From Valencia hispanica (Eukaryota > Chordata > Actinopteri > Cyprinodontiformes > Valenciidae): a stretch of DNA of 64,000 nucleotides. The DNA is taken from positions 14,020,903-14,084,902 of the forward strand of contig OY747702.1 of NCBI GenBank assembly GCA_963556495.2. Reading direction: 5' to 3'. Under the pieces are notes generated by a model, which did not search any database, was not told the DNA's origin, and worked only from the letters and a program-made list of their open reading frames with translations. Shown here piece by piece: positions 1 to 9,947 of this stretch (positions are counted from its first letter, which is position 1; every line of letters begins with the position of its first letter). The translations under genes and the position numbers were made by a program.

Positions 1-75
1 CCACGAATAGGCGGGGGTCCACTGTGTTTCTGCAAAATCAAAAAATTACTGTGAAAAACTAATATAAAGTACCTT
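1..75 (+). repeat. End fragment of a dispersed repeat at the window edge
   Basis: The first bases contain GCGGGGGTCCACTGTG. This resembles GTGGGGGTCAATTGTA near 46540 and the GGAGGTCCCCTGTA end near 6720. All three look like the same terminus of one repeat family in the same orientation. The rest of this copy lies outside the window. The superfamily cannot be named from what is visible. Confidence 0.35.
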
Positions 76-1607
76 CCTCCCCTTATACACTGAATAGTTT
101 TCTAGAAATAAAGGATAATGGATCAAGCAATATTTACAATTAAGGATGAATACTGGACATTCTGTTAGTTTACAGCCATATGTGGTTTCCATTTACAGCC
201 TGAAGTGACTGATACTTGCCACCCGTCTGAGCTTCGATCTGTTCAGCCATGACTCATCGCTTGCTGGCAGCCTTGGATTTCCATTGTTCTCAGAACCAAT
301 TAAAAGCAGCTCGCAGTGAGAAGGCTGCCGCGTCTGATTTAATCCATCACGGTAAACATTACCAGCATTGTACCTCCTTACAGCATAGTATCCGAGCTGA
401 AAACTGATGATAATTTCTCCTGCAGACGTTGTCCTGAGTACAACTTTGTTCCCACCAGCAGAACAACTTGCACACAGAGAGACAGGAAAAACAAATAGCA
501 CTAAAACAACTGCCAATTAGGTACATTCAATGTGTCTGCCGGAGTTTTGATGATGAAGTTGATAGATTAAATATAGCTGTATTAGTGTAGCAGTTCGTCT
601 CTGTAGGGGTTTGATGGGTTTTAAACGCATAGAGGAAGTATATCTCTTCAAGCTAGCACCAAAGCAGAATATTTAAACTCTGTTAGAATCTGTGGCACAT
701 TCACTTCGCCTTCTCAAGCATGAATGATTTAGAAGTGAGGGAAAATATATGCATGTAACCCTGTATAGTTTTATCTCACTTTTGTCTCTCTGCAGTGTGT
801 GAGTGCTGCAAATACATACAGAGCATCTCCCAGTCTAATGTTTCAGGCTACAAGCATGTTCATCGAGAGAGAGAAAAGCAAATATTTCCACAGCTTTATC
901 TCAGCTACCTTGGCATGTTACCCTCACAGCCTTTCATTCTGCTAATTAGATCCAACTGTGTTCACTACAGTAATCACACTCCCCAGTATTTAAGTCTCAG
1001 TTTCTGTCATTCTCTGCTAGATTCGGCTGTTGCTGTCACTCTGATTCCTGTGTTTCCTCTTTTGCTGTAAGTTTATTCAATTTATTTCATTAAAAGTGCA
1101 CCTCGGAGCGTCGCGGTAGAGGTCTCCTCAAGACCTGTAAGAAGCGCCAAACATTGGGAATGGGCTGCCACATGGGGTTAGCGGTAAACACAACAAGAAA
1201 ACAAGAATGGTGAACAACGAAGCGCCACTTTAGTCTTTTGTATAACTTTTTATTTTTGCTGTAGAACCTTTAATGAGGTTCTGTAGCTGCTGCAGCACAA
1301 TCACAAATGTAATTCGTTGTTGTTTTTATGTATGACGTGTTTAGGTTATAGGTCAGGTTAGGGGTTGTGCTAATATGTCAGTGTTTTAATAAAATATTTT
1401 TTTTTCGCTCTCCACATAAAGACACAAAGGCAATTATTTTTATTTAAAGAAATCTTCTTCCTCAGTCATATGTATCCCTTTCTCCTGCAGTCATTTTGGT
1501 CTCAACAACAAAAGGTGACAGAAGAATCCAGTCAGTTGGACCCAGCTGCAACTCTTAACAGGAAGGAGTACCAATATGTCAGAAGAGTACAGTTGTGTTG
1601 TTCAGTG
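76..1607. other. No recognisable feature
   Basis: AT-rich sequence with short open frames only. The longest, 193-516 on the minus strand, starts with a hydrophobic stretch but matches no family I know. No repeat boundary is evident. Confidence 0.4.
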
Positions 1608-1609
1608 TA

Positions 1610-3141
1610 CAGATGTGGCCAAAGGTTTTGAGAATTACACAAATATTAGTTTTCACAAAGTTTGCTGCAAAACTACTTTTAGATCTTTGTTTCAGTTGTT
1701 TCTGTGATGTACTGAAATATAATTACAAGCACTTTATACGTTTCAAAGGCTTTTATTGACAATTACATGACATTTATGCAAAGAGTCGGTATTTGCAGTG
1801 TTGGCTCTTCTTTTTCAGGAACTCTGCAATTCGACTGGGCATGCTCTCAATCAACTTCTGGGCCAAATCCTGACTGATAGCAACCCATTCTTTCATAATC
1901 ACTTCTTGGAGTTTGTCAGAATTAGTAGTTTTTGTTTGTCCACCCGCCTCTTGAGGACTGACCACAAGTTCTCAATGGGATTAAGATCTGGGGAGTTTCC
2001 AGGCCATGGACCCAAAATGTCCACGTTTTGGTCCCCGAGCCACTTAGTTATCACTTTTGCCTTATGGCACGGAGCTCCATCGTGCTGGAAAATGCATTGT
2101 TCTTCACCAAACTGTTGTTGGATTGTTGGAAGAAGTTGTTGTTGGAGGGTGTTTTGGTACCATTCTTTATTCATGGCTGTGTTTCTGGGCAAAATTGTAA
2201 GGGAGCCCACTCCCTTGGATGAGAAGCAACCACAAACATGAATGGTCTCAGGATGCTTTACTGTTGGCATGACACAGGACTGATGGTAGCGCTCACCTTT
2301 TCTTCTCCGGACAAGCCTATTTCCAGATGCCCCAAACAAGCAGAAAGAGGCTTCATGGGAGAATATGACTTTGCCCCAGTCCTCAGCAGTCCATTCACCA
2401 GACTTTCTGCAGAAGATCAATCTGTCCCTGATGGTTTTTTTGGAGAGAAGTGGCTTCTTTGCTGCCCTTCTTGACACCAGGCCATCTTCCAAAAGTCTTC
2501 GCCTCACTGTGCGTGCAGATGCGCTCACACCTGCCTGCTGCCATTCCTGAGCAAGCTCTGCACTGGTGGCACTCCGATCCCGCAGCTGAATCCTCTTTAG
2601 GAGACGATCCTGGCGCTTGCTGGACTTTCTTGGACGCCCTGAAGCCTTCTTAACAAGAATTGAACCTCTTTCCTTGAAGTTCTTGATAATCCTATAAATT
2701 GTTGATTTAGGTGCAATTTTAGTAGCCACAATATCCTTGCCTGTGAAGCCATTTTTATGCAACGCAATGATGGCTGCACGCGTTTCTTTGCAGGTCACCA
2801 TGGTTAACAATGGAAGAACAATGATTTCAAGCACCACCTCCTTTTAACATGTCAAGTCTGCGATTCTAACCCAATCAGCCTGACATAATGATCTCCAGCC
2901 TGGAGCTCGTCAACATTCTCACCTGAGTTAACAAGACGATTACTGAAATGATCTCAGCAGGTCCTTTAATGACAGCAATGAAATGCAGTGGAATTTTCAT
3001 GGCAAAGAAGGACTATGCAATTCATCTGATCACTGTTCATAACATTCTGGAGTATATGCAAATTGCTATTATAAAAACTTAAGCAGCAACTTTTCAAATT
3101 TCCAATATTTATGTAATTCTTAAAAGCTTTGGCCACGACTG
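1610..3141 (-). mobile_element. Tc1-like DNA transposon with intact ends
   Basis: A full-length 1532-bp Tc1/mariner element transcribed on the minus strand. Its terminal inverted repeats are 59 bp each (1610-1668 and 3083-3141). The left begins CAGATGTGGCCAAAG and the right, reversed, begins CAGTCGTGGCCAAAG. Both ends are flanked by TA (1608-1609 and 3142-3143), the expected target-site duplication. The single gene inside is disabled (see the pseudogene entry). The ends are still alike, so the copy could in principle be mobilised by a related transposase; that is inference. Confidence 0.92.
1774..2801 (-). pseudogene. Tc1-like transposase, inactivated
   Basis: Would encode the DDE transposase that cuts and pastes the surrounding element. 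The start chosen is the ATG at 2801 (MVTCKETRAA), giving 300 codons before a stop at 1899. Twelve extra upstream codons are possible but unlike the family. An N-terminal paired-type helix-turn-helix comes first, followed by the GRPRK hook. The catalytic region reads VIFSHEASF where the family has SDE, so the first catalytic Asp is His (codon 2355-2357). The second Asp (QHDGAPCH) and the Glu (SPDLNPIENLW) remain; I count 35 residues between them. A frameshift near 1930-1960 moves the C-terminal part (to LFA, stop at 1774) into another frame. Two independent lesions make activity very unlikely. Confidence 0.9.
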
Positions 3142-3379
3142 TACATCAAGGTTGCCCAACCATGTTCATCAAGACCTACTATCCTACAACTTTTAGATGC
3201 ATCCCTTCACAATACAGGTGAATCAAAGGTAGGCTTTGTTACCAGGCCTTTGATGCCCTCAATCCCACTCCTGTATCTCTGGCCTCGTTTTAGGTCTCCA
3301 GAGCACCAGAAGCCGCTCTTCGTCACCTTGGAGCACCAGATGTTATTACAAGCTTCACTAAGCTATGTGCATCCCTTTG
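3142..3379. other. No recognisable feature
   Basis: Short interval between the Tc1 element and the LINE relic. It may include more decayed LINE sequence, but no motif is legible. Confidence 0.35.
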
Positions 3380-4253
3380 TCCTGCTAACATTTGCATCAG
3401 TGATAATTGATGTATTTCAGAATCCTAAAACAGCCCTACTCCTGTAGACCTGCTTCACCTAACGCACTGTCATCTGGACAAAGCCTTCAGCACTTTAACG
3501 ATCATGTTTCGATTTCTCCAGTGCATTTAACACAATTCAACCTGATTTGCTTTGTCAAAATTTACAGAAGACACAGGCATGCAGGGTTACGTGTCTAACC
3601 TAACCACAGGGGACCATAGTCTTACCATTCCTTTTTACTCTGTACACCTCAGACTTCCAGTATAAATCAGAGACCTGTCATCTGCCACAAAATAAAGGAG
3701 ATGATTGTAGATTTCAAAAGAAACAGGGTTAAGCCAAACAATATTTCCATCATGGAAGAAGTGGAGGTGGTTGAGGAGTATAAATACCTGGGCGTTCACC
3801 TTCACAACAGACTGGAGACTGAATAGTGAAGGGACAGAGCAGACTGTACTTCTTGAGGAAGCTCAAGATTTGCAGAAAGATGTTGCACATCTTCTACAAG
3901 CCTGTTGTGGAGAGTGTAATCTCTTCAGCCATAATCTGTTGGGGTAGCAGCATCAGAGCCAGGGACCTAAAATGGTTCATCAACATGATAAAAGACGCTG
4001 GTTCTGTTCTGTAGATGACTGTGGAACCTGTGGAGATTATGGACAACCATAAACATTCTCTTCATGAGACTGTTATAGAACAATAGAGTGTCTTCAATCT
4101 GAAGCTTCTTCAGATTTGCTGTAATACAGACCGCTACAGGAGATCCTTCCTGCCCACAGCCATTAGGCATCTACAACAACTCTTTGAAGACAAAATTGTA
4201 AGATTTTCAACAACATTTAATTTATCTCTGGGATTAATAAAGTATTTTTGAAT
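3380..4253 (+). mobile_element. Decayed LINE (CR1/Rex-like) reverse transcriptase relic
   Basis: A plus-strand non-LTR retrotransposon 3' half. Around 3508-3560 one frame reads FDFSSAFNTIQPDLL, the RT motif A region. Near 3690-3800 fragments read KEMIVDFKRN and EEYKYLGVHL. At 3826-4014 an open frame reads GQSRLYFLRKLKICRKML and SSAIICWGSSIRARD, characteristic of the C-terminal part of CR1/Rex1-like ORF2. Near 4140 SFLPTAIR-like coding precedes a tail ending GGGATTAATAAAGTATTTTTG. Several frame changes and stops show an old, inactive copy. Clade assignment is from remembered motif similarity. Confidence 0.7.
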
Positions 4254-5059
4254 TGAATTTGAGATTAATTTAATAATCACTGTTTACTACTGGAGCAACA
4301 AGCAGATGCAGCATCCTGAATCATCATGAACAATCTGGAAATCAGACATGAGTCAGTAGAATTCAAATGAGGACTTGTAATACTGCTCACCAAAGATGAA
4401 ACAGTCTGTTGGTTCAGAACCTCTTTATGTAGAGCTTTAAAATAACCTCCAAGGGGATATTAGCTCTAACACATTACTGACACCCCCAAATTGTAATCAG
4501 CTGATCCTATTGTAGACATCTTCTAAAAATGTATTCAAAATCCACCTATAACTTTTTGAGTTAGAAGTAGCTAGAAGACAGACAAAAAAACCTGGCAAAA
4601 ACATAACCTCCATGGTGGATGTAATGGCTGAAAATACTTCTGGGTTCTCAAAATAAAATAAGACTGAGTCCCAGAAGGCGTTTAAGTATTTAATTCAAAC
4701 ATGTCTGGCCAGAACATGGAGGGGACAGAGATTACTCTTATATCGCCTTACCCAAACTTTCTGACTAACAGTTTAAACAGTATCCAGCAATCACTGTTTA
4801 TCTCTCCACCACGTCTCATCAAGTCTTCATGTCCAGCTTCTGGAGAGGTGGTTCATGCCAGTCTGATAGTAAAGCATGAACCAGCACATCCCAAATCAGA
4901 CTGTCCGAAGTTATCTTGCTGCCTCTGCGTCTGTCTATCCGGTGATCTGATATGTAATTAAATCCTAATTACATTAAAATATTCCCACAACACGGACGTA
5001 AATGTAAAAAAATACAGCTTCAGAAACTTAAAATACTATACATAGGCACGATGCTACTT
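4254..5059. other. No recognisable feature
   Basis: No coding motif, inverted repeat or microsatellite longer than a few units was found in this interval. Confidence 0.4.
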
Positions 5060-5290
5060 GACACACTACTGGCTGGCGTTGGCAAAGCAGCCAATCCAGG
5101 AGCACCTTCTTTGTCCTTGGCGCGGATTGGCTGTACCCCCAAGAGTTGAAATAAGGAAGACTTCTCGGTGTTAGCTTCTGCTGTAGCGCTTATATGATTT
5201 CTACTGTGCATATTAAAGCACATTGAGGTATACTTGGTGCTTGAAGTATAAAAATAGGCAGCTGTAGCAGAACTAGTGAGAGAAAATCTG
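5060..5290 (+). repeat. Dispersed repeat family, copy A
   Basis: Shares GTTAGCTTCTGC and the following roughly 100 bp (5178-5280) with 6578-6690 in the same orientation. It shares the palindromic CAGCCAATCC ... GGATTGGCTG segment with 46340-46370. The minus-strand open frame across it (5020-5490) looks fortuitous. Confidence 0.5.
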
Positions 5291-5675
5291 CTCCGGTTAT
5301 GTGTGGCAGTGAAACGCCGAGGTGACTGAGCAGAAGAATGCTTTAGTTTGCCACCTGACTGTGCTGAGGCACAACATCTGCTATCATAATATGTGTGCGT
5401 TTCACAGAGCAGAGAGGATACAGAACGTGTTTGCCCACATTTGAATATTACATATTCAGATAACGTTCTGTGGTGTGCTGGATGCAGCATCTGTGTGTGT
5501 GTGTGAAATGTGTGGCTTTAGGGAAATCATGTCTTTTTCCCTGTTTCAGGGGAAGAAAGATGGAATGTAGTATGTAATACAGAAGTTTCCACTGACCTTG
5601 CAGATCGGCAGAGGACACGAAGGAGCAATGGTATTTAGGAACTCAACAATGCCTGAGGGGCAGTCATTTATTGGA

Positions 5676-5689
5676 TGTGTGTGTGTGTG

Positions 5690-5781
<92 letters not shown>

Positions 5782-5797
5782 GGTGTGTGGGTGTGTA
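5676..5797. repeat. (TG)n microsatellite, about 120 bp
   Basis: Nearly pure TG dinucleotide array with a few interruptions (TGCG, GGGT, TATG). The Cys-Val open frames over it are artefacts of the repeat. Confidence 0.97.
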
Positions 5798-6577
5798 TCA
5801 GCTCACCCATCTGTTGAGTTCATCCCAGGGACTATAGCGGCACACACTTCTGACTCCTCACACACACCCATTTAGATATGTAGCTGCAGGGGAGGGGGTG
5901 TTGCTCACAGTAACAAAAGCAAAGATGTGTTTATAAAAATCTGTGATAATTGAATATCTCTAAAGCAACTTGAGACAGTAAATAGGATGCAAAAGCCCAG
6001 GAGCTAGTACAGTACTGCTCTGCTCAAAAACATCTTTGTTTGTTTTCAATTGTGCCAAGCTGATATAATGATGCTCCATCCTCCCAGGATTAATTTCTTC
6101 AATATTTAAGTGAATATCAACACTGTGAGAGAAGACGAGCTGTATGCTTCCCCACCGCACCGACAAACAAGATGGCTGACTTGTTTGTTAAATTTAACAC
6201 GAAGTCAGAGGATTGCTTCTCAGCACAAGTACACTGAAGCTTTTAGTGCGACCCGAGGTGCAGGGCTCACGGAATGCTTGCAGGGTGCCTGCAGGGACCA
6301 TGAGGTGCTAAAGATAATTATCCCACAGTCAGACATCCCTCTGCACTAATAACAACCCAGGTATCACACTCCTATATGTATGCATACCCCAAAACAAACT
6401 GCAATCATTATGCACTCTACATTGGCCTTTCTGTCCCTTCAGGTTTGACTCAATCCAAGCACCTTTTGAGTGATGTCATCCAGAGAAAAAGAACATTTAA
6501 CAACAAAATGTTGCTAGTTTTTTCCCATATTTGGTTGTATGGAAGGAATATCAGAAAATATGGAGGACTGTAGATGT
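5798..6577. other. No recognisable feature
   Basis: Unremarkable AT-rich sequence. Short open frames on both strands show no known motif. Confidence 0.4.
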
Positions 6578-6730
6578 TAGCTTCTGCGAGGGTGCCAAGA
6601 CGATTTCCACTGTGTATATTAATGGATATTTAAGTATATTTGGTGTTTGAACCATTAAAATATGCAGTTGTAAGCATTTTTAGAAGGGTACCCAAGAATT
6701 AACAGATAATACCGGAGGTCCCCTGTATAT
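6578..6730 (+). repeat. Dispersed repeat family, copy B
   Basis: Begins with GTTAGCTTCTGCGAGG, matches copy A at 5178-5280 over about 110 bp, and ends with GGAGGTCCCCTGTA, like the terminus at the left window edge. Confidence 0.5.
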
Positions 6731-6907
6731 TGTTTTCTTTTGTCTGGTTACCTTCTAACTGGTTGTCCATCAACATATTAAAACAGTTGTCAAAGTTAAA
6801 TCTCTTAGTCTATCTGTGAAGCATTGTTCTCTTAAAACCCTGTTGTTTTACAGTATCAGCCTATTTCTCAGCGGCATAGGAAGATATGATGCAATAGGAC
6901 AATAACA

Positions 6908-8530
6908 CTACCAGATTGCCTTACAACACATCTGACTGCAAGGGAGTAGGTTTGATTTTGAGATTGGTGGGGACACAAAAGTGCTCCAAGGTTGTGAATC
7001 TATCGGGCTTCTCTCTTGAGCACTAACTGTCACGGCATGATGGTGGGATTTGCTATTTTGATGCTGCTGAAAACTGGCAAGTGCATTCTTCCAATTATTG
7101 AATCCCTTTGATGAAAAGGCAGGGTTTGTCTTTTTGGACAGGTCACTTTTCTTTATGGTGTATGTTTTAACACAGTGAAAACACAGAACACACTTGATGG
7201 AGGTGCTATAGTGCAGCCATTGATACTGCTTGTACCAACTCGCTTGGAAATGGAGGGTCCTGTTTGATAGCTGTTGAGCTGGAATGTTATTTGGGTCAGG
7301 TTGGTTTGGCCTGTCCAGAATATCCACCTGATTACTGCCACTCTCCCTGCTGCTTTCTCCAGGTGGATCAGATTCCTTAGGAATCAACCTCAATATAAAT
7401 TTGACAACTTTATAGCAACTACTGTAAACACATACACACTAGTAATACACGATGAGGCCTCTTAGATATAAGGCTCTGGTTTTAAAGCCACATGGGTGAA
7501 TCATTGTTATTCAGATCATCATCATACTAACATTTTTTAACTGCTATGTTATATTATGTGTGTGAAGGCTTGTTTTATTCTAATGTTTAAATGGTTTTTA
7601 TCATGTAAAGCACTTTGTGTTGCTGTTTCCATGAAAAGCGCTTTATAAATACATTTGATTTGATCTGTCACAGTGCTGAATCTCATGACTAACAAATCCA
7701 GCATTATTTAACCTCACCTCTGAATTTCCAGCCTCTTTTTCAGCTTCTCCTTCTCCTCTACCTCCTCCAGCCTCTATCATTTCATCTACTCCAGGCTCTC
7801 CTTCTCTACCTCCTCCAGCCTCTCTCCTTTCATCTACTCCTGCCTCTCTTCCTCTACCTCCTCTGGTCTCTCCTTCTCTGCCTCCTCCAGCCTCTCTCCC
7901 TTCATCTGCTCCTGCCTCTCTTCCTCTACCTCCTCTGGTCTCTCCTTCTCTACCTCCTCCAGCCTCTCTCTCTTCATCTGCTCCTGCCTCTCTTCATCTA
8001 CCTCCTCTGGTCTCTCCTTCTCTACCTCCTCCAGCCTCTCTCTCTTCATCTGCTCCTGCCTCTCTTCCTCTACCTCCTCTGGTCTCTCCTTCTCCATCTC
8101 CTCCAGCCTCTCTGCTGTCTGTCACCTTACAAAAATATGTAGATGCATGACAAACAGATTAAGGATAGAATGATCAGAGTTTGATGGTAAAGTTATTGCC
8201 TGAGCAAAAAAGGCCTTTACTTTCACACTATTATTATGTGTAATTTATTCCCCAAAAAATATGGATACATAAAATTACATGATCATCTAGAATATGAGGT
8301 TTTATTGTATTTACACCATAAATTTTATTTATGTTTTATTTACAGTTGCTCTTTTCTACACGAATACATGAAAATAAGAATGAATGAGAATAAGAATAAA
8401 AATTAACTTTTAAAAAGTGTATCTCTTTGGCATATTCTATTTTAATATTTTCATTTAATTCTAATTTTAAGCAACTTACACTTTGACTCCTAAAGAAGTC
8501 TCTTATATCCAGTTTTCTTTTCTTTGACAT
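6908..8530 (-). pseudogene. hAT-type transposase gene, 5' part (TTF zinc finger), degraded
   Basis: Three minus-strand pieces fit one gene of the hAT family with an N-terminal TTF-type zinc finger (ZMYM1-like). The start is at 8530 with MSKKRKLDIRDFFRS, a typical basic N-terminus. Next comes a Glu/Arg-rich stretch (7834-8097) made of a minisatellite. Last is the zinc-finger segment (6908-7393), with FQASWYKQYQWLHYS, CVLCFHC and GFNNWKNALASFQQH. That last frame has no ATG, so it was reached through an intron or is broken. The large transposase body and the C-terminal hAT dimerisation domain that normally follow are absent, because the frame stops at 6908. The order of pieces is seen; their membership in one gene is inferred. 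Confidence 0.65.
7740..8112 (-). repeat. 72-bp minisatellite, coding in frame for a charged repeat
   Basis: Tandem copies of a 72-bp CT-rich unit (GA-rich on the minus strand), roughly three and a half clear copies plus degenerate edges near 7740-7830. 72 is a multiple of three. On the minus strand each unit encodes 24 residues of the type EKERPEEVEEERQEQ followed by MKRERLEEV, predicted to be helical. The repeat lies between the N-terminal and zinc-finger pieces of the hAT-like gene. Confidence 0.9.
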
Positions 8531-8545
8531 CCTTCAAATCCTACA

Positions 8546-8635
8546 GCACGCACACACACACACACACACCCACACACGCACACATACACACACACACACA
8601 CACACACATACGCACGCACGCAAACAAACAAACAC
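8546..8635. repeat. (CA)n microsatellite with CAAA tail
   Basis: CA dinucleotides interrupted by CCCACA, CGCA and ATACA, followed by CAAACAAACAAA. It lies just upstream of the hAT-like start codon. Confidence 0.95.
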
Positions 8636-8779
8636 AAACTGTAAATGACACCAGTAAAGTACATCTAGCCGACGTGACACGGGCAGAACAAATGCCAAAC
8701 GTGTTGACAACTTACACTCGCAGATGCCTCTCATCCGGCCCAACTAGCAGTTGTAGCTTGAGACGTTAACAGTTCGACA

Positions 8780-9048
8780 AGCTTTACCGCTCTGGGATTG
8801 GAGCATATGTAATGACAGCGGGGACAGCCAATCACATGTAACTTAGCGAGAACCCGGCAGCCAATCAGGAAGCGATATTTGGGTTAGAGGCGGGATTTCT
8901 AACAGAGACCGGCGACATTTAACCTTTTGTGTGCCATAATCATTGACTAAACACTACGGGTAGCGGTTGTATTGATAGTGACGACACAGTAGCGGCTGAA
9001 TATTGGTAGGGATGTGTACCTACCGTCCCTACCCAATTCTACGCCCTA
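8780..9048 (-). promoter_or_regulatory. Probable promoter end of the hAT-like element
   Basis: The segment is more GC-rich than its surroundings and holds two CCAAT boxes (AGCCAATCAC near 8828 and AGCCAATCAGG near 8861), in the sense shown on the plus strand. The outer part at 9000-9048 has TAGGGATGTGTACC and CCGTCCCTACCC, a short internal inverted repeat. On the minus strand this resembles the GGGTAGGGACG starts I associate with TTF-zinc-finger hAT elements. Promoter function is inferred from position and composition. Confidence 0.4.
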
Positions 9049-9600
9049 GTCTGACTGTATTCATAATCATCACCAGCTAAAACAGGGTGCAACAGTTTTT
9101 GGACATGTAAAAAATTCTCCTGCATAAGTGCCGCTGTATTGACATGCAATGTATGCCACTGCAACAGGATCAATTGCAACTGTAATTGAAATATCCTAGT
9201 AATGACAAATTAAAAACATTATTTTATTTAACAATTTTACATTTGTCATGTGCATCACTCATTTCAGGATGCCTAATGTTTGAAACTGAAGGGGAGACTG
9301 ATGACAAAACTTACTGTCTGAATAATCTAATTTATAATTATCTGACCACTTTGGGTTACCCTTAGAGCATTGAAATTTAATTCCCGGATGGTCGCTTAAT
9401 CCTGTAGTATACATTCTTCAGCAAATATGAGACAGTGATGTAACTGAAAGTAATATACTCGGTCATGATGCGGTGGAGCAATGTGACTTCCACGCCTACG
9501 TGTACCACATATGGACACAACTGTTTTGCATAGAGTGTGTATTGGGAAGAAAAGTGTGAAATGTGTGTATGTCTGATTACTTTTGCTGTGGTTTCCCTAT
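9049..9600. other. No recognisable feature
   Basis: AT-rich sequence with no open frame of note. If the exon at 9651 is real, this holds its promoter. TATATC/TATATTTC runs sit at about 9607-9622. Confidence 0.35.
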
Positions 9601-9650
9601 GTTTTTATATCTTTTTATATTTCATAATCACCTGACCTGACACTCTGAGG

Positions 9651-9724
9651 ATGAAAGTTGAATGCTCTATACTGTTTATCATTGTCCTGCTGTTGGAGCA
9701 CATCCAAGCATTCAGCATGCTGAG
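9651..9724 (+). CDS. Candidate first coding exon of a secreted or membrane host protein
   Basis: The ATG at 9651 opens MKVECSILFIIVLLLEHIQA, a textbook signal peptide: a short polar start, a hydrophobic core of about nine residues, and a small residue (Ala) where signal peptidase could cut. Next comes FSML. The frame then meets GAG|GTGAGC, a strong splice donor at 9725, so the exon would end in phase 2 at 9724. Without splicing it stops at 9726. No downstream exon could be identified. A LINE inserted 224 bp further on may have disturbed the locus or may lie in intron 1. An acceptor-like CTTTCAG near 12456 gives only 13 codons before a stop. The protein family is not recognised, and the frame could be coincidental. 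Confidence 0.4.
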
Positions 9725-9947
9725 GTGAGCAAATTTTTATCAGCGTAGACATAGTATGTACATAGTGTACAGTGATTTCTGTCATGTTAGTATCGTGTGT
9801 CGCTGTAACTTTTATTTAGCACCTCAATACATTCTGCAACAGTGTGTATTATACATTGAGTCTTGAGGCTGTGATGCTAAATTTAGATTAGGCTACATAA
9901 TATCAGGAAAATATGTAAATACTTTTTTATTGTTGCCCATTGCAATG

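Noticed and set aside
193..516. Minus-strand 107-residue frame with a signal-peptide-like start (MAVVLVLFVFPVSLC)
   Set aside because: No family resemblance, no splice context, and length compatible with chance. Kept only as a note in the interval entry.
795..1070. Plus-strand frame after an acceptor-like CTCTCTGCAG
   Set aside because: The frame ends without a donor and has no recognisable domain. The acceptor match alone is weak.
5598..5875. Cys-Val repeat proteins over the TG array
   Set aside because: Direct product of a dinucleotide microsatellite.
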